A stretch of 9,037 nucleotides of DNA, taken from positions 1-9,037 of the forward strand of contig CABUDB010000048.1 in the NCBI GenBank assembly GCA_902490245.1, written 5' to 3'. Both the position numbers and the translations under genes were made by a program. Positions within the stretch are counted from its first letter, which is position 1; each line of letters begins with the position of its first letter. Of the stretch, positions 5,543 through 9,037 are shown in pieces. The notes below the pieces were generated by a model that did no database searches, was not told where the DNA came from, and saw only the letters and a program-made list of their open reading frames with translations. The DNA comes from an uncultured Collinsella sp. Lineage in GTDB: Bacteria > Actinomycetota > Coriobacteriia > Coriobacteriales > Coriobacteriaceae.

Positions 5543-6427
5543 TCAGTCCTCGACCGTGACAGTCGTGCCCTCGTGACAGACGGTGAGCACTCTGGCGGCG
5601 AAGTCGGGCCAGGTCTCGCGGACCTTCGCGACGAAGGCTTCGGCGACGGCCTCGGACTTCGTGGCAGCGATCATGGTCGAGCCCGAGCCGCTGATGAAGA
5701 AGGTGGCGGCGCCCGCCTCGAGCGCCATGGCGCGCATGGCGTCGTACTCGGCGATGAGCGTGCGGCGGTAGGGCTCGTGCAGGACGTCCGCGCAGGCGGC
5801 GCCCACCAGCGCCTCGTCGCCCGTCTCAAGGCCCCTCACCATCGCGATGGCGTGGGACATCGTGTGAACGGCGGCCGAAAGGTCGATGTCGCGCCTGACG
5901 ATCCTGCGGGCCTCCTCGGTGCGGACCTCGTAGTTCGGGATCACGGCCACGAAGCGCCAGGCGGGATCGGGCGAGAACGGAACGGCGACGGCCCGGCCCT
6001 CGTGCATGAAGCTCGCCGTCAGGCCGCCGAGGAAAGCGGGCGCGGCGTTGTCGGGATGGCCCTCGAAGGCCGTGCAGAGCTGGAAGAGGTCGTCGGTCGT
6101 GAACGGATTGCCGAGCATCGCGTTGGCGGCGGCCATGCCGCCCGCAATGCAGGTGCTCGAGGAGCCGAGACCGCGTGCGACGGGCACCTCGGAGTCGATC
6201 ACGAGATGCACGGCGGGCACGGGACGGCCCGCCTTCTCGCAGACCATGCGGAAGCCCTGCATGACGAGGTTGTCGGCATTGCGGTAGGCCTCGGGACAGC
6301 CCTCGATCACGAGCTCGTCGGAGGACTCGAACGTGAACTTCGCCTGCAGCGAGAGGGCCATTCCGAGCGAATCGTAGCCGGGACCGAGGTTCGAGGTCGA
6401 GGCGGGAACGCGGACGGTGACTTTCAT
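5543..6427 (-). CDS. thrB: Homoserine kinase
   Basis: A 294-residue cytosolic GHMP-family kinase, the usual length for ThrB. It phosphorylates L-homoserine with ATP to O-phosphohomoserine, the substrate of the threonine synthase encoded just upstream. GHMP motif 1 is VRVPASTSNLGPGYDSLGMA (6-24), the glycine-rich ATP loop is PVARGLGSSST (82-92), EGHPDN lies at 122-127, and motif 3 is ISGSGSTMIA (245-254). The ATG at 6427 has GGGGAGG six bases upstream, and the thrC stop lies 15 bases before it, so the two genes form an operon. No truncation or missing key residue is seen. Confidence 0.96.
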   Translation of the reverse strand: MKVTVRVPASTSNLGPGYDSLGMALSLQAKFTFESSDELVIEGCPEAYRNADNLVMQGFRMVCEKAGRPVPAVHLVIDSEVPVARGLGSSSTCIAGGMAAANAMLGNPFTTDDLFQLCTAFEGHPDNAAPAFLGGLTASFMHEGRAVAVPFSPDPAWRFVAVIPNYEVRTEEARRIVRRDIDLSAAVHTMSHAIAMVRGLETGDEALVGAACADVLHEPYRRTLIAEYDAMRAMALEAGAATFFISGSGSTMIAATKSEAVAEAFVAKVRETWPDFAARVLTVCHEGTTVTVED

Positions 6428-6442
6428 GTGCGGCCTCCCCTG

Positions 6443-7921
6443 TCAGAATGCGCGCGCGGCGGCCGCGCGGATGAAGTCGGCCATGCCCTCGGGACGCACG
6501 ACGTCCTTGTGGAGCACGGGCATCGAGCGCAGGCCTGCGAGAGGCGCGGGGGCGTTTTCGCCCGTGAGCCCGGAAAGCGCGTCCATGTATGCGAAGCCGT
6601 CGGGATCGCCTTCAAGCGGCCTGCCCGTGAGCGCGATGTAGACGTCGCGGCAGAACTTGAAGGGGCTCGCCGTCGAGAGCACCACGCACGGCACCGACCT
6701 GTCGGCGCGCTCGCGGGCGACCTTGAGGGCCACGGCGGTGTGCGGGTCGACGAGGCGACCGTCCTTGCGCCAGGCCTCGCGGATCATCGCGGAGGTTTCG
6801 GCGTCGTCGGCCCAGCCGCACTTGAAGAGCGAGCGGATGCGCTCGAGCATCTCGCCCTCGACCCTGAAGACCCCCTCGTTCCTGAGGTTCTCCATGAGGC
6901 GGGCGATGAGCGCCGTGTCGCCCTCGGATGCGTAGTAGAGCATGCGCTCGAGGTTGCTCGAGATCAGGATGTCCATGCTCGGCGTGATCGTCTTCACGAA
7001 CGGACGGTTGCGGTCGTAGACGCCCGTCGTCAGGAAGTCCGTGAGCACGTTGTTGGCGTTGCTCGCCACGATGAAGTGGCGCACGGGCAGGCCCATGCGG
7101 TACGCATAGTAGCCCGCGAGTACGTCGCCGAAATTGCCCGTCGGGACGCAGAAGTCGACCTTGGCGCCCTGTTCGACCTCGTTGGCCTCGACGAGCTGGC
7201 GGTAGGCGTCGAAGTAGTAGACGACCTGGGGCACGAGGCGGCCGATGTTGATCGAGTTGGCCGAGGAGAGTTCCACGCCTTCGTCGGCGAGCTTCTGCCT
7301 GAGGTCCGAGGCGAAGATCTTCTTGACGGTGCTCTGCACGTCGTCGAAGTTGCCCTCGACGGCGGCGACCGCGACGTTGCGGCCCTCCTGGGTCGCCATC
7401 TGCAGGTACTGGATGTCGCTCACCTTGCCGTGCGGATAGAAGACCGTGATGCCGATGCCGGGCACGTTCATGAAGCCCGAAAGGGCGGCCTTGCCCGTGT
7501 CGCCTGAGGTCGCCGTCGCGATCATGACGCGGCGGCCCGTGTCCTTGAGCGCGGCGCTCATGAGCTGCGGCAGCATGCACAGGGCGACGTCCTTGAAGGC
7601 GGACGTGGGACCGTGATGCAGCTCGAGCAGGAATTCGTCGCCCACGCGGGTCACGGGCGTCACGGCGACGCTCGCGAAGTTGTCGGCATAGGCGCGCTCG
7701 ATGCCCTCGGCGAGCTCGGTCTTCGTGAAGTCGGAGAGCAGGACCGAGAAGACGCGCAGCGCCGTCTCGCGGTACGTGAGGCCCTTGAGCATGTCGGGCG
7801 TCAGGACGGAAGTGAGGAGCTCGTCGCTCACATAGAGGCCGCCGTCGTCGCACAGGCCCTTGAGCAGGGCTTCGCGAGCATTCACGCCGTTTTCAAGGCT
7901 TCTCGTGCTGTGGTAGATCAT
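6443..7921 (-). CDS. thrC: Threonine synthase
   Basis: A 492-residue PLP-dependent enzyme that converts O-phosphohomoserine to L-threonine and phosphate. The N-terminus MIYHSTRS is typical of the family. The PLP lysine is K110 in HHGPTSAFKD. ATATSGDTGKAAL and VFYPHGKVSDIQYLQM form the phosphate- and cofactor-binding core, and EGNFDDVQ, SINIGRLVPQ and CVPTGNFGD follow, as in the longer bacterial ThrC subgroup. The ATG at 7921 is preferred over a TTG at 7978 because MIYH matches the family start and GGAGAAG (7929-7935) lies seven bases upstream. The gene is first in the thrC-thrB operon and diverges from hom across a shared 189-base control region. Confidence 0.96.
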   Translation of the reverse strand: MIYHSTRSLENGVNAREALLKGLCDDGGLYVSDELLTSVLTPDMLKGLTYRETALRVFSVLLSDFTKTELAEGIERAYADNFASVAVTPVTRVGDEFLLELHHGPTSAFKDVALCMLPQLMSAALKDTGRRVMIATATSGDTGKAALSGFMNVPGIGITVFYPHGKVSDIQYLQMATQEGRNVAVAAVEGNFDDVQSTVKKIFASDLRQKLADEGVELSSANSINIGRLVPQVVYYFDAYRQLVEANEVEQGAKVDFCVPTGNFGDVLAGYYAYRMGLPVRHFIVASNANNVLTDFLTTGVYDRNRPFVKTITPSMDILISSNLERMLYYASEGDTALIARLMENLRNEGVFRVEGEMLERIRSLFKCGWADDAETSAMIREAWRKDGRLVDPHTAVALKVARERADRSVPCVVLSTASPFKFCRDVYIALTGRPLEGDPDGFAYMDALSGLTGENAPAPLAGLRSMPVLHKDVVRPEGMADFIRAAAARAF

Positions 7922-8110
7922 GGAGGTACTTCTCCGAAATTTTGGAACAATCAGTTCATTGTGGCACAAAGCCCGCAAAAAAACCGCGTTTCACCTCAAG
8001 GCTCAAGCGTTCTAGGGCATTTCACCTAAGACATGCGCCCGAAGACGCAGGCAGAATAATCCGATATGATGCATAAGTGGTGTTTTCCGCCCAGGCCTCA
8101 ACCCTGAAGC
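7922..8110. promoter_or_regulatory. Divergent control region between thrC and hom
   Basis: The 189-base gap should hold promoters in both directions. TTTCACCTCAAG (7989-8000) and TTTCACCTAAG (8020-8030) form a direct repeat 31 bases apart, about three helical turns, a plausible regulator-binding pair. A -10-like TATGAT (8065-8070) lies 41 bases before the hom ATG without a good -35. On the minus strand a CACAAT upstream of thrC (near 7961) is a weak -10 candidate. No leader peptide, T-box or riboswitch was recognised. Confidence 0.45.
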
Positions 8111-9007
8111 ATGAGCGAATCGCCCTTCACGAAAACGGAGCCCCAATTGAACATCGGACTGCTTGGATACGGAACCGTCGGCCGCACCGTGGCCGAACTT
8201 CTGGACGAGCGTGACTGCGGGATCAGGGTCAGGCACATTCTGCGGCGGCCCGGCCGCGCGGACGGCCCCCTGATGACCGACTCGTTCGAGGCCGTCCTGA
8301 ACGACCCCGAGGTCACGTGCATCGTCGAGGCCCTCCCGGGCCGCGACCCCGCCCTCTCCTACATCCGCGCCGCGCTCGCGGCCGGCAAGCACGTCGTCAC
8401 ATCCAACAAGGCCGCCGTGGCCGCCGATCTCAAGGGACTCGCCGAGCTTGCCCGCGCCAACAACGTCTCGCTTCTCTTCGAGGCGAGCTGCGGAGGCGGC
8501 ATGCACTGGATCGAGATGATCAAGAAGACCGCCCGCTTCAACGAGGTCTCCGACGTCTCGGGCATCCTCAACGGCACCTGCAACTACATGCTCGACCACA
8601 TGGAGAGGAGCGGCCTCTCCTTCGAGGAGGCACTCGCACGCGCACAGGCCCTCGGCTACGCCGAAGCCGACCCGACGGCCGACATCACGGGCGCCGACGT
8701 CCGCAACAAGGCGATCATCTCCGCCTCGCTTGCCTACCGCACCCCCATCGTGAGCGATATTCCGACGGCGGGCATCGTGGGCGTGACGAGCGGCATCATT
8801 GCCGCGGCCCGCGAGCGCGGCCGCAGCCTCCGCCTCATGATGCTCAGCGAAAGGCGCGGCGATCGCTACGCCGTCGGCATCGTGCCGGTGCTTCTTTCCC
8901 AGGACGAAATCGCCGCGCACGTTCACGACAACCTGAATTACGGCCGCATCACCGGCGACGTTCCCGGTATGCGTCCTCCAGTCCCTCAATTTTTTGAGAA
9001 ATCTTAG
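8111..9007 (+). pseudogene. hom: Homoserine dehydrogenase, 3' end lost
   Basis: This enzyme reduces aspartate semialdehyde to homoserine with NAD(P)H, the step before ThrB and ThrC. Visible parts are the Rossmann loop GLLGYGTVG (16-24), TSNKAAVA (K100), the substrate-region FEASCGGGMHW, GILNGTCNYML and GYAEADPTADITGADVRNKA with the conserved Asp/Lys pair (about D196, K200). Bacterial Hom proteins usually reach 400 or more residues and end with a closing catalytic segment and often an ACT domain. Here family-like sequence stops at about residue 287 (GRITGDVPGM, base 8971) and the frame ends after RPPVPQFFEKS, which is unlike the family. The ATG at 8111 has a poor ribosome-binding site. A TTG at 8147 with GGAG six bases upstream, giving an N-terminus just before IGLLGYG, is a real alternative. 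Truncation by a junction is more likely than a natural short enzyme. Confidence 0.85.
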
Positions 9008-9037
9008 TCGCATATGTCGGAATGGCCGTCTCCATAG
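8969..9037. other. Unrelated sequence tail after the hom truncation
   Basis: From about base 8969 the hom homology ends and GC falls to about 47% (31 of 66 counted bases from 8972). The minus strand is open from an ATG at 9035 and reads METAIPTYATKISQKIEG onward into the junction. One plus-strand frame is also open (VLQSLNFLRNLSRI). The piece is too short to assign a gene. It contains a small dyad, CTCAA-TTTT-TTGAG (8985-8998). Confidence 0.45.

Noticed and set aside
5441..7507. A 688-codon open frame on the plus strand
   Set aside because: It lies antisense to thrB and most of thrC, whose motifs and ribosome-binding sites are clear. Its His/Arg/Val/Gly-rich composition is what the complement of GC-rich coding DNA produces.
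6612..7853. A 413-codon minus-strand frame rich in Arg
   Set aside because: It is the out-of-frame shadow of thrC on the same strand, with extreme Arg/Pro/Gly content.
8985..8998. CTCAA-TTTT-TTGAG as a terminator for hom
   Set aside because: The stem is five AT-rich base pairs with no T-run after it, and it lies in the foreign-looking tail.
8012..9013. A 333-codon open frame on the minus strand
   Set aside because: It is antisense to hom and crosses the divergent promoter region. The hom strand carries all the family motifs, and this frame has none.
1..9037. CRISPR array, transposon, phage or defence island
   Set aside because: No regularly spaced repeats, transposase motifs, terminal inverted repeats with target duplications, integrase, tRNA or attachment site was found. 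The inverted repeats are single local hairpins.

Overview
The window appears to be two or three unrelated pieces of bacterial DNA joined end to end. Bases 1 to about 4940 are moderately GC-rich (hand-counted 60-base lines give 50-58% GC). They look like a gut actinobacterium of the Collinsella/Coriobacteriia type; this assignment is an inference from gene style, not a proof. Bases from about 4950 to about 8968 are clearly more GC-rich (sample lines 68-75%) and carry threonine-biosynthesis genes from a bacterium I cannot place. The last 65-70 bases drop back to about 47% GC and do not continue the gene they follow.

Left block. The 3' part of a MOSC-domain protein opens the window. A regulatory-looking intergenic region with nested palindromes follows, and then a secreted cell-wall protein with a PcsB-like coiled coil and a lysozyme/transglycosylase-like C-terminal domain, ended by a strong terminator. 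Converging on that terminator from the other strand is a three-gene cluster, in transcription order: a DUF4352-like lipoprotein, a small helix-turn-helix protein and a membrane-anchored Ser/Thr protein kinase. The kinase and HTH genes are 6 bases apart, and the lipoprotein gene is 39 bases upstream of the HTH gene. This looks like a cell-envelope signalling cassette. A perfect 14-bp inverted repeat holds the lipoprotein gene's Shine-Dalgarno, and a perfect 13-bp hairpin lies at the start of the kinase gene. Further upstream on the minus strand is the C-terminal part of a small membrane protein.

Junction. At about 4936-4955 the minus-strand membrane-protein gene and a plus-strand hypothetical gene both lose their 5' ends at the same place, and composition changes there. 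A chimeric assembly join or a recent recombination breakpoint is the simplest reading.

Right block. A 5'-truncated unknown gene and a bidirectional terminator come first. Next is a minus-strand thrC-thrB operon (threonine synthase, homoserine kinase), and then a divergently transcribed homoserine dehydrogenase gene. Together they encode homoserine formation, its phosphorylation and its conversion to threonine. The dehydrogenase gene loses homology near base 8970, before the end of its catalytic domain, and its reading frame stops 12 codons later in unrelated sequence. No mobile element, CRISPR array, tRNA or rRNA was seen.
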